Part shown: piece after piece, positions 1 to 6,157 of the stretch
Layout: every line of letters begins with the position of its first letter
How positions within the stretch are numbered: position 1 is the stretch's first letter
From: UBA3537 sp965657165
Lineage (GTDB): Bacteria; Bacteroidota; Bacteroidia; Flavobacteriales; Flavobacteriaceae
DNA length: 9,315 bases
Assembly (NCBI GenBank): GCA_965657165.1
Contig: CBFHNG010000057.1
Coordinates: 1 to 9,315, forward strand
Reading direction: 5' to 3'
The notes under the pieces: generated by a model
Seen by the model: only the letters and a program-made list of their open reading frames with translations
Databases searched by the model: none
Told to the model about the DNA's origin: nothing
Made by a program: the position numbers and the translations under genes

Positions 1-938
1 TTCTTCTTTTTGGAGCGTGATTTCCTTTTCCTCTGATCTTTTGCTGAGCTATTATTATTAATTTTTGGTTTATCTACATGACGGTCTATTCTATATGAAA
101 CGCCAAAATTAACACTAAAAACAGACGGTGTGTCTTTAAAATTTAAAGTGACTGCCGTGTCAAATTGAAGGTCTTTGTTAAAGAGATATCCACCACCAAA
201 ACGCACAAGATTGTCAGCATAAAAATCACTTTTTATACCATGCTTTTCGACAAAAACAGCCCATTTTGGATTGAAAGAATGCGTTAGCGTAAGAATGTAG
301 TGCAAATCTTGTTGATCTGAACTTATGCGATCCATCATTAAATTAGTTACAAAAACCCATCCGCCATAAAAATTATTTTGTGTAATGAGTGCTGCTCGAT
401 AGCTCAATCCTTCTACACCACCTGCGGTGTAAGGATTGTCCTTTGTATCATAGTTTACACCAGCCGATACGGCTACTGCTGGGATAAGATGTCTCCATTT
501 GAATCCCCGATTTGCATGATAACTGTAGACGTTTATTTTTTCCTCTCTATTTTTGTTAGGGTCATAAACTAAGTATTTTGCTCCTAAATTTAGATGTTTA
601 AAGTTTGCTCTTTTGCTTTCAACAGAAGTGCCAAAAGTGTATGTTTTTGTATCCCTTTGATATGTGCCTTGAAGATTAACCTCTAGGGCTTCCTTAAAAA
701 ACCCATAATGTGCAGCAAAGTCAACACCAAAACCTTTGACTTCATAAGATGGGTAAGGTGTTCTTTTTTCATTCATTAAAAAAGGTCCAACTTCAAATTG
801 TAATACGTTAATCCCAACTGAAAATGCTGTTTGTGAAGCACCAGGGCGGTTAGAATTAATCACATCGGTGTATTGTGCATGAACAGACGCTGTGTAGCAC
901 AATAAAAAAATAAGGGTGTTTTTAAAGACTGAGGTCAT
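1..938 (-). CDS. Outer-membrane beta-barrel protein, transporter/Phenol_MetA_deg-like (partial, C-terminus off the left edge)
   Basis: Reading the minus strand from ATG at 938 gives 312 codons with no stop before the edge, so the end is missing. Residues 1-21 form a signal peptide (basic MTSVFKN, hydrophobic core, cleavage likely after VHA before Gln22). The mature protein opens with INSNRPGASQTAFSVGINVL (about 27-46), the hallmark opening of Bacteroidota proteins annotated as 'transporter' in the Phenol_MetA_deg group. It continues as alternating aromatic/hydrophobic strands and polar turns and ends with a terminal-type strand, VFSVNFGVSYRID (283-295). This implies an outer-membrane barrel, but the substrate is unknown. 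After the last strand comes a polar then strongly basic tail (KDQRKRKSRSKKK) that runs into the edge. Cys14 is not in a lipobox, so it is not a lipoprotein. A promoter with -7 TAGATTTG lies just upstream. The gene is divergent from the DUF4834 operon. The barrel class is fairly sure; transport itself is inferred. Confidence 0.8.
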   Translation of the reverse strand, partial: MTSVFKNTLIFLLCYTASVHAQYTDVINSNRPGASQTAFSVGINVLQFEVGPFLMNEKRTPYPSYEVKGFGVDFAAHYGFFKEALEVNLQGTYQRDTKTYTFGTSVESKRANFKHLNLGAKYLVYDPNKNREEKINVYSYHANRGFKWRHLIPAVAVSAGVNYDTKDNPYTAGGVEGLSYRAALITQNNFYGGWVFVTNLMMDRISSDQQDLHYILTLTHSFNPKWAVFVEKHGIKSDFYADNLVRFGGGYLFNKDLQFDTAVTLNFKDTPSVFSVNFGVSYRIDRHVDKPKINNNSSAKDQRKRKSRSKKK

Positions 939-955
939 TGTTATTTTGATTTTAT

Positions 956-989
956 CAAATCTACATATTTTTAAATAAATCATATACAA
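956..989 (-). promoter_or_regulatory. Bacteroidota-type promoter for the beta-barrel gene
   Basis: On the minus strand, TAGATTTG (963 to 956) matches the TAnnTTTG -7 consensus exactly. A TTG (989 to 987) lies 23 bases upstream, at the loose end of the -33 spacing reported for flavobacteria. Transcription would start near 949-950, leaving a leader of roughly 11 bases before the ATG at 938. This rests on consensus match and position only. Confidence 0.55.
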
Positions 990-1059
990 TTATAAACGCA
1001 TTTTAGTGTTTTTTGGTATTCATTACATTATTAAGCCCTAAAAATAAATTAAAGAATTG

Positions 1060-1067
1060 TATTTTTG
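1060..1067 (+). promoter_or_regulatory. Candidate -7 element for the DUF4834-YfhO-GT operon
   Basis: TATTTTTG fits TAnnTTTG exactly and would start transcription near 1074, about 10 bases before the ATG at 1084. No TTG is found at the expected -33 distance, so this is weaker than the divergent promoter. It is the only full -7 match on the plus strand between 939 and 1083. Confidence 0.42.
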
Positions 1068-1083
1068 AGCAAACTTATCACTT

Positions 1084-1347
1084 ATGATTCAAACAGCATC
1101 TATTGTTGGCTTAGCTAAAACTATTCTTTTAATAGTTTTGTTCTATACCGTTTTCAAATATGTAATGCGTCTTTTGGCTCCATTTTTTTTACGCTCAATT
1201 GCTCGTAAAATGGAGCGTCAATTTCATAGGAACGCTCCAACAAATCCTACTCAAAAAGAAGGTGAAATATCTATTGATAAATCACCTGAAAAACACGCAT
1301 CAAATAAAGATGTTGGAGAGTATGTTGATTATGAAGAGATAGATTAA
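1084..1347 (+). CDS. DUF4834 family small membrane protein
   Basis: An 87-residue protein with one membrane segment near the N-terminus (about 7-26, IVGLAKTILLIVLFYTVFKY). A basic patch follows (RSIARKMERQFHR, about 37-49), then a polar, probably disordered stretch. It ends in the acidic motif VGEYVDYEEID, preceded by EGEISIDKSPEK. The single N-terminal helix, basic region and terminal GEYVDYEEID are the pattern I know for DUF4834, a small family found widely in Flavobacteriia without an assigned function. The likely topology is a short N-terminus with the charged tail in the cytoplasm (positive-inside rule, inferred). It is the first gene of a compact operon: its TAA is four bases before the YfhO ATG. 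Starting at 1084 keeps the membrane segment intact and sits just after a -7 element. No biochemical role can be claimed; a link to envelope glycan work is suggested only by the operon. Confidence 0.85.
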   Translation: MIQTASIVGLAKTILLIVLFYTVFKYVMRLLAPFFLRSIARKMERQFHRNAPTNPTQKEGEISIDKSPEKHASNKDVGEYVDYEEID

Positions 1348-1351
1348 TTAA

Positions 1352-3763
1352 ATGATTATGAATCAATTACTCAAAAAATACATCAAACATCTACTCGTTT
1401 TTATTGGTTTTGTATTGTTTTCTTTGGCCTATTTTAGTCCAATTTTGCAAGGTAAAAAAATAATTCAAAGTGATATTGTACAATATACTGGTATGGCCAA
1501 ACAGCATATCGATTTTAGAGCATCAAATGATACTGAAACCTATTGGACTAATAGTGCTTTTGGAGGAATGCCAACCTATCAGTTAGGGGCACAATATCCT
1601 AATAATTATATCAAAAAATTAGATTTAGCACTGCGTTTTTTGCCAAGACCCGCAGATTATCTATTACTCTACTTCATAGGATTTTATATCCTTCTTATGA
1701 TCTTGGGTCAAGATTTTCGTGTTTCAGCACTAGGTGCACTTGCATTTGGGTTTTCTACCTATTTAGTTATAATTTTAGGCGTAGGTCATAATGCCAAAGC
1801 TCATGCCATTGCTTATATGCCATTTGTTTTGTCAGGAATTATTTTAGTCTTTCAAAAACGCTATTTATTAGGTTTTATTCTAACAACACTGGCTTCTGGT
1901 TTAGAAATTGTTACGAATCATCCACAAATGACTTATTACCTTTTATTTATTATTTTATTTTTAGGTCTTTCTTATTTGATTAAAGCATTTAGAGAGAAAG
2001 AAATAAAGAGATTTTTGAAATCTACAGTTGTACTTGTTTGTGCCGCTGTTTTGGCAGTAGGGATGAATGCTGCTAACTTACTTGCTAGTAGTGAATATGT
2101 CAAAGAGAGCACTCGAAGTCAAAGTGAATTATCTATACTTCCCGACGGTACTCCCAGACCTCAGTCAACAGGTTTAGATAAAGACTATATCACAGAGTAT
2201 AGTTATGGTATTTTAGAAAGCTTTAATTTACTTATCCCACGCTTTATGGGTGGCGGTTCTACGGAAGAATTAGATGTAAATTCTGAAACCTATAAAGCCT
2301 ATAAAACTTTGGGAGCAACAGCATTGCAAGCACAAAATGAAATAAAACAAGCCCCCATGTATTGGGGCGAACAACCTATTGTTGAAGCTCCTGCATATGT
2401 AGGTGCAGTTCCTGTTTTTTTGTTTTTGCTCGCCTTAATTCTATATAGAGAACAACATAAATGGTGGCTAGTCTCGGCAATAATTTTATCCTTATTGCTA
2501 TCCTTTGGAAAAAACTTTTTAGTACTCACCGACTTGTTTATCGATTATGTACCTCTTTATAATAAATTTAGAGCGGTAAGTTCTATTCAGGTTATTCTAG
2601 AGCTTTGTATTCCTGTTTTGGCCATGCTAGGTCTCAGTAAGTTTTTTTCAGATGATACGTCAGAATCACAAAAACTAAAGGCGCTCAAATATGCTTCATT
2701 TTCAATTCTTGGTTTAACTACAATATTCTTGTTGTTCAAAACGAGTTTGTTTGATTTTGTAGGGCTACGCGATGGGCAATATCAAAAATTCTATGGTATC
2801 GATTTTGTAAAAGCATTACGCAAAGATCGTATACAGCTATTTACCAGCGATTCTATAAGAACTATTGTTCTTGTGGCAGTTACCTCTGCAGCCTTATGGT
2901 TTTACTTTCAACATAAAATCAATAAAAACATAACTCTTGTAATCCTTGGTGTTTTGATTGTATTCGATTTAGTTGCCGTGGATCGGCGTTATGTCAATAA
3001 CGAGAACTTTGTATCTGCTATAAAAGTTGATAAACCTTACACCGCCACTTCAATTGATAAAGAAATTTTGAAAGACAAAGCTGTTTTTAGGGTGTATGAC
3101 ACTTCTGATGCTTCTACAAAAGCGTCTTATTTTCACAATTCCATAAGTGGTTATCATGCGGCCAAAATGCGCCGTTTCAATGAGTTAATGTCTTTCCATA
3201 TTGAAAAAGGAAATCCAGAGGTTTTTAATATGCTCAACACCAAATACATCATTTACAGGGACGATGATAATCAGTTACAATATGTTGAAAATGATCAAAT
3301 TAATGGCAATGTTTGGTTTATAAACACGCTAACGGCCGTTGCCAGTGCCGATGCAGAAATTCGAGCGCTTGACACCTTAAAGACTAAAGTTTCAGCAATT
3401 ATTAACAAAAAATACCATGCATCAAAAAGCTACACTTTAGATTCAGAGGCCTCTATTGAATTGATAGATTATGCACCAAATAAACTTGTTTATTCTTCTA
3501 CGAATAACAATGATGGTTTTGCTGTTTTTTCTGAAAACTATTACAAAAATGGGTGGCAGGTTACTATTGATGGGCAAAAAGTTCCTCATTACAATGTCAA
3601 CTATGTTTTAAGAGGTTTGGAAATTCCAAAAGGCAATCACACCATAAAGTTTGAGTTCAAACCACAAGTTGTGCATACTGGCGCACAGATTTCTCTTATA
3701 AGTTCTATTGTGTTTTTGATTTTAATTTTAGGTGCTTTTATTTTAATCTACAAAAATAAATGA
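1352..3763 (+). CDS. YfhO family polytopic membrane protein (GT-C fold glycosyltransferase-like)
   Basis: 803 residues, the usual size for Bacteroidota YfhO proteins. A first membrane helix (about 13-31) leads to an outside loop with SD at 40-41, the site where GT-C enzymes carry a catalytic acidic residue, then NSAFGGMPTYQ (67-77). Further helices fall near 102-119, 124-144, 152-168, 173-190, 193-211, 223-245, 348-365, 371-386, 410-428, 446-463, 502-519 and 527-543. Conserved-looking loops include GHNAKAHAIAYMP (145-157), NHPQMTYY (189-196) and SYGILESFNLLIPRFMGGGS (284-303). A soluble domain follows, with MLNTKYII (627-634) and the family's C-terminal WQVTIDGQKV and NYVLRGLEIPKGNHTIKF (735-767). 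The last helix is 780-800. In Bacillus and Listeria, YfhO proteins are implicated in glycosylating teichoic acids; here the acceptor must differ and is unknown. An alternative start is Met3 (1358). It overlaps the next gene by 4 bp. Confidence 0.88.
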   Translation: MIMNQLLKKYIKHLLVFIGFVLFSLAYFSPILQGKKIIQSDIVQYTGMAKQHIDFRASNDTETYWTNSAFGGMPTYQLGAQYPNNYIKKLDLALRFLPRPADYLLLYFIGFYILLMILGQDFRVSALGALAFGFSTYLVIILGVGHNAKAHAIAYMPFVLSGIILVFQKRYLLGFILTTLASGLEIVTNHPQMTYYLLFIILFLGLSYLIKAFREKEIKRFLKSTVVLVCAAVLAVGMNAANLLASSEYVKESTRSQSELSILPDGTPRPQSTGLDKDYITEYSYGILESFNLLIPRFMGGGSTEELDVNSETYKAYKTLGATALQAQNEIKQAPMYWGEQPIVEAPAYVGAVPVFLFLLALILYREQHKWWLVSAIILSLLLSFGKNFLVLTDLFIDYVPLYNKFRAVSSIQVILELCIPVLAMLGLSKFFSDDTSESQKLKALKYASFSILGLTTIFLLFKTSLFDFVGLRDGQYQKFYGIDFVKALRKDRIQLFTSDSIRTIVLVAVTSAALWFYFQHKINKNITLVILGVLIVFDLVAVDRRYVNNENFVSAIKVDKPYTATSIDKEILKDKAVFRVYDTSDASTKASYFHNSISGYHAAKMRRFNELMSFHIEKGNPEVFNMLNTKYIIYRDDDNQLQYVENDQINGNVWFINTLTAVASADAEIRALDTLKTKVSAIINKKYHASKSYTLDSEASIELIDYAPNKLVYSSTNNNDGFAVFSENYYKNGWQVTIDGQKVPHYNVNYVLRGLEIPKGNHTIKFEFKPQVVHTGAQISLISSIVFLILILGAFILIYKNK

Positions 3764-5043
3764 AAAAGGTGCTTATAATAACATATTATTGGCCTCCTGC
3801 TGGGGGACCTGGTGTGCAGCGTTGGTTGAAGTTTGTTAAATATCTACCTGAGTTCAATATTCAACCTATTGTATATTGTCCAGAAAATCCTTCATATCCA
3901 ACCTTAGATGCCTCTCTTTTACAACAAGTTGATTCTAAAATAATAGTGCTTAAACACCCCATAAAAGAACCACTTCGTTTTTTGAGTTTATTATTCAAAT
4001 CAAAAACTAATACATTGTCAAAAGGAGGGATTCCAGACACAAAAAAGCAAAGTTTTTTTGAACATTTTCTTCTTTTTATTCGCGGAAATTTTTTTGTCCC
4101 AGATGCTCGTATTTTTTGGGTAAAATCCTCTGTAAAATATTTATCATCGTACATTTCAAAACATCAAATCGACACCATCATCACTACAGGTCCGCCACAT
4201 AGTGTTCATCTAATTGGGATGCAACTGAAGGCGAAACATCAACTACATTGGGTGACCGATTTTAGAGATCCATGGACGGATATTAGTTATCACAAAAATT
4301 TGAATTTAACTAATAAGACCCAACAGAAACATTTAAAATTGGAGCGTCAAGTGTTGAATACATCAGATCAAATTATTGTAACTTCTTCACAAACAAAACA
4401 GTTGTTTTCTAAAATCACTCAAAAGCCTATTTCTGTAATTACCAATGGTTTTGATGATGAAAATATATCTACAGTTACTTTAGACTCTAAATTTTCATTG
4501 ACACACATCGGTTCTCTTTTAGATCAAAGAAACCCTGCATTATTGTGGAACGTTCTTTCGGAACTTATTGAAGAATTTCCAGAGTTTAAGGCCAATTTTC
4601 AATTGATTCTTGTAGGCAATGTGAGTGCAGATATCAAAGCCTCAATGGACTCCGTAGGGCTTACCTCTTTTTTAAAAATAGTAGGCTCAGTTAATCATAA
4701 TGAGGCTGTTATCTACCAAAGAAAAACTCAAGTCTTATTGCTCATTGAAGCCAACACAACAGAAGCGTCATATATCATTCCAGGAAAACTATTTGAATAT
4801 ATCAATGCCAATCGTCCAATTCTGGCCCTTGGACCAAAGCCATCTGATATACCGTCTATTTTAAAGGACACCCAAACAGGAAAATACTTCGATTATAATA
4901 ATAAAACTGCATTAAAAACACATATTTTAGAGCTTTTTGAGGACTACAAAACCAATACACTTTCTGTGGCTTCTAAAAATATAGAACGTTTTTCTCGTAA
5001 AAATTGCACTAAGCAGTTGGCAGAAGTATTGTATTCTAAATAA
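3760..5043 (+). CDS. GT4-type glycosyltransferase (GT-B fold)
   Basis: 427 residues, with no membrane helix predicted by eye, so a cytoplasmic or membrane-associated sugar transferase. The N-terminus KKVLIITYYWPPAGGPGVQR (2-21) is the acceptor-domain first strand and glycine-rich loop of GT4-like enzymes. ITTGPPHSVHLIG (141-153) and WVTDFRDPWTD (164-174) are typical of the flavobacterial group of these proteins. Then come VITNGFD (226-232), which marks the domain junction, THIGSL (248-253) and FQLILVGNV (280-288). The sugar-nucleotide site is represented by IIPGKLFEYINANRPILA (339-356), with Glu346 in the place of the second Glu of the EX7E motif; the first Glu of that motif is not in canonical spacing (E335). 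The ATG overlaps the YfhO TGA (ATGA), so translation is probably coupled and the start is well fixed. Donor and acceptor cannot be read from the sequence. The gene most likely assembles a surface or lipid-linked glycan together with YfhO. Confidence 0.87.
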   Translation: MKKVLIITYYWPPAGGPGVQRWLKFVKYLPEFNIQPIVYCPENPSYPTLDASLLQQVDSKIIVLKHPIKEPLRFLSLLFKSKTNTLSKGGIPDTKKQSFFEHFLLFIRGNFFVPDARIFWVKSSVKYLSSYISKHQIDTIITTGPPHSVHLIGMQLKAKHQLHWVTDFRDPWTDISYHKNLNLTNKTQQKHLKLERQVLNTSDQIIVTSSQTKQLFSKITQKPISVITNGFDDENISTVTLDSKFSLTHIGSLLDQRNPALLWNVLSELIEEFPEFKANFQLILVGNVSADIKASMDSVGLTSFLKIVGSVNHNEAVIYQRKTQVLLLIEANTTEASYIIPGKLFEYINANRPILALGPKPSDIPSILKDTQTGKYFDYNNKTALKTHILELFEDYKTNTLSVASKNIERFSRKNCTKQLAEVLYSK

Positions 5044-5071
5044 AAAACCATCCTAAAATTTTTTAGGATGG
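5042..5071 (-). terminator. Intrinsic terminator for the basic-tail gene, probably shared weakly by the glycosyltransferase operon
   Basis: CCATCCTAAAA (5048-5058) and TTTTAGGATGG (5061-5071) form a perfect 11-base inverted repeat around TT. Read on the minus strand, the stem is followed at once by TTTTTT (5047 to 5042), the classic order of an intrinsic terminator, and it lies 42 bases after the stop of the minus-strand gene ending at 5114. On the plus strand the stem follows the glycosyltransferase stop but is trailed by CTCTTCGT, so it should terminate less well in that direction. The T run overlaps the glycosyltransferase stop codon. Confidence 0.82.
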
Positions 5072-5113
5072 CTCTTCGTACTAATCAAACAAAAATCAAA
5101 ATTAGCGTAGGTT

Positions 5114-6076
5114 TTAGTTGTTTTTTCTTGAGCGACTCGGTGTTCGTTTTTGTTGCGAACGTGTATTATTTTGTACTATAGAACGAGAACGTGTTGTTGT
5201 TCTTCGATTCAGCTGTGCCACATTAGTGCCTCTTGTACTATTTTTCCTGTTGTCTTGTACACGACTAGGTATTGTTGACCGCACAGATGTACGAGTACGT
5301 GTAGTAGAGCGAACAGGAGTTTGGTTGCGCATATTATTATTGGTTCTATTGACAGAACGTCTTGTTGTAGACCTAGTCACAGAATTCTCACTGCGATTTC
5401 CATTGGTATATGCATGCGAACGGTTACTTCTTGTTCTACTTCGTGGTTTACCATGGTACACTTCTGGTCTACGATTATTGCGGTATGGACCGTTATAATG
5501 GCGTCGAGTAGGCGTATAATACCTTCTGTATGGTCGATCGTATACTATGGCTGTGTGCACACTTGGTTTTCTGTAGTGTACATGCCATGGGCGTTGTCTA
5601 TAAAAGCGATTTCTACTATTGATATATCCGTGGCAATAAAAACTTAAGTTCGGACGATAATTTACATATAGTCTCCCGAGTTGACGAACATACCCTCTGT
5701 GGTTGTAATGAATACGGATATTTCCAATTTGACGTACACGGCCATAAAAATCATAGTGAACGGGAACATTTTGAATTTGAACTATAGCACCAAAATCATC
5801 ATACTGAATATAGGCGTCATAGCGGTAACCTGTGTTAAAACTGATATACACATCATCATAAAATCCAACATCCAAAACGCTTACATTTGAACCATAAACA
5901 CCATTGATTTGATTTAAAATATTAAAATCAAATTGCCCATCTGGAAATACAGCAAATTCAATCCCCTGTTCATCAAAAATGAAAGCATTACTGTAATTGC
6001 GAACACTTAGTGGCGCATTCGCAAACGAAAAACTAGAATAAATAGCGGCACTTAAAATAATCAGTAACTTTTTCAT
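5114..6076 (-). CDS. Exported protein of unknown function with three 16-residue YD-type repeats and a long Arg-rich tail
   Basis: 320 residues. MKKLLIILSAAIYSSFSFA (1-19) is a signal peptide with cleavage likely before Asn20, so the product is periplasmic, outer-membrane-associated or secreted. Residues 34-52 (FDEQGIEFAVFPDGQFDFN) form a distinct N-terminal motif. Residues 91-138 are three gapless 16-residue repeats with consensus [HQ]Y[DN]xxGxVxQ[IL]xxxxV, suggesting a small stack of beta-hairpins. A Tyr/Arg/His-rich stretch follows (about 150-210, with RPYRRYYTPTRRHY at 181-194). Residues 212-320 are low-complexity Arg/Ser/Thr/Asn, about one quarter Arg, with only one Glu and one Asp, and RSTTR occurs twice (235-239, 256-260). 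I recall similar proteins in other Flavobacteriaceae, always without a function. The basic tail could bind nucleic acid, anionic polysaccharide or the outer-membrane surface, but none of these is shown. The gene has its own terminator, stands between convergent and co-directional neighbours, and is not obviously in an operon. The start is supported by the signal peptide. Confidence 0.85.
   Translation of the reverse strand: MKKLLIILSAAIYSSFSFANAPLSVRNYSNAFIFDEQGIEFAVFPDGQFDFNILNQINGVYGSNVSVLDVGFYDDVYISFNTGYRYDAYIQYDDFGAIVQIQNVPVHYDFYGRVRQIGNIRIHYNHRGYVRQLGRLYVNYRPNLSFYCHGYINSRNRFYRQRPWHVHYRKPSVHTAIVYDRPYRRYYTPTRRHYNGPYRNNRRPEVYHGKPRSRTRSNRSHAYTNGNRSENSVTRSTTRRSVNRTNNNMRNQTPVRSTTRTRTSVRSTIPSRVQDNRKNSTRGTNVAQLNRRTTTRSRSIVQNNTRSQQKRTPSRSRKNN
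5663..5806 (-). repeat. Coding tandem repeat, three units of 48 bp (16 residues)
   Basis: Units at residues 91-106 (QYDDFGAIVQIQNVPV), 107-122 (HYDFYGRVRQIGNIRI) and 123-138 (HYNHRGYVRQLGRLYV) align without gaps. Tyr2, Gly6, Gln10 and the alternating hydrophobic positions are shared. The DNA has diverged, so the array is old and kept at protein level rather than recently duplicated. The spacing resembles beta-hairpin repeats such as YD/Rhs or toxin-repeat families, but the unit is shorter than standard Rhs repeats. Confidence 0.75.
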
Positions 6077-6098
6077 AATATAAATTTTTATAGATTCT

Positions 6099-6118
6099 TG
6101 TTAGGTTTAAACCAAACA
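6099..6118. promoter_or_regulatory. Near-perfect 20-base palindrome upstream of the basic-tail gene (candidate operator)
   Basis: TGTTAGGTTT and AAACCAAACA are inverted repeats with 9 of 10 matching pairs and no spacer; the central GGTTTAAACC (6104-6113) is perfect. It sits 23-42 bases upstream of the ATG at 6076, where a repressor or activator dimer could act on the promoter. No clear TAnnTTTG element was found for this gene, so regulation by another factor is conceivable. Function is inferred from symmetry and position only. Confidence 0.35.
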
Positions 6119-6157
6119 GTGTGCCATAATTTATATTATTACCTAAATAATTGATTA

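Noticed and set aside
378..572. Plus-strand open frame of 64 codons inside the beta-barrel gene
   Set aside because: The minus-strand frame is continuous here and encodes a coherent barrel protein with a signal peptide and promoter; the antisense frame has no recognisable motif.
2299..2529. Minus-strand open frame inside the YfhO gene (and a similar one at 3861-4154 in the glycosyltransferase gene)
   Set aside because: Both lie antisense to well-supported coding sequence and show no domain, start context or promoter.
5118..5647. Two overlapping open frames on the plus strand opposite the basic-tail gene (126 and 108 codons)
   Set aside because: They are by-products of the Arg/Ser/Thr-rich codons on the other strand; the proteins look like low-complexity Leu/Val/Arg or Ser/Ile text with no domain.
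6113..6120. ACTGTTTG on the minus strand as a -7 element for the basic-tail gene
   Set aside because: Only the TTTG half fits, the TA is missing, and no -33 TTG lies at a suitable distance.
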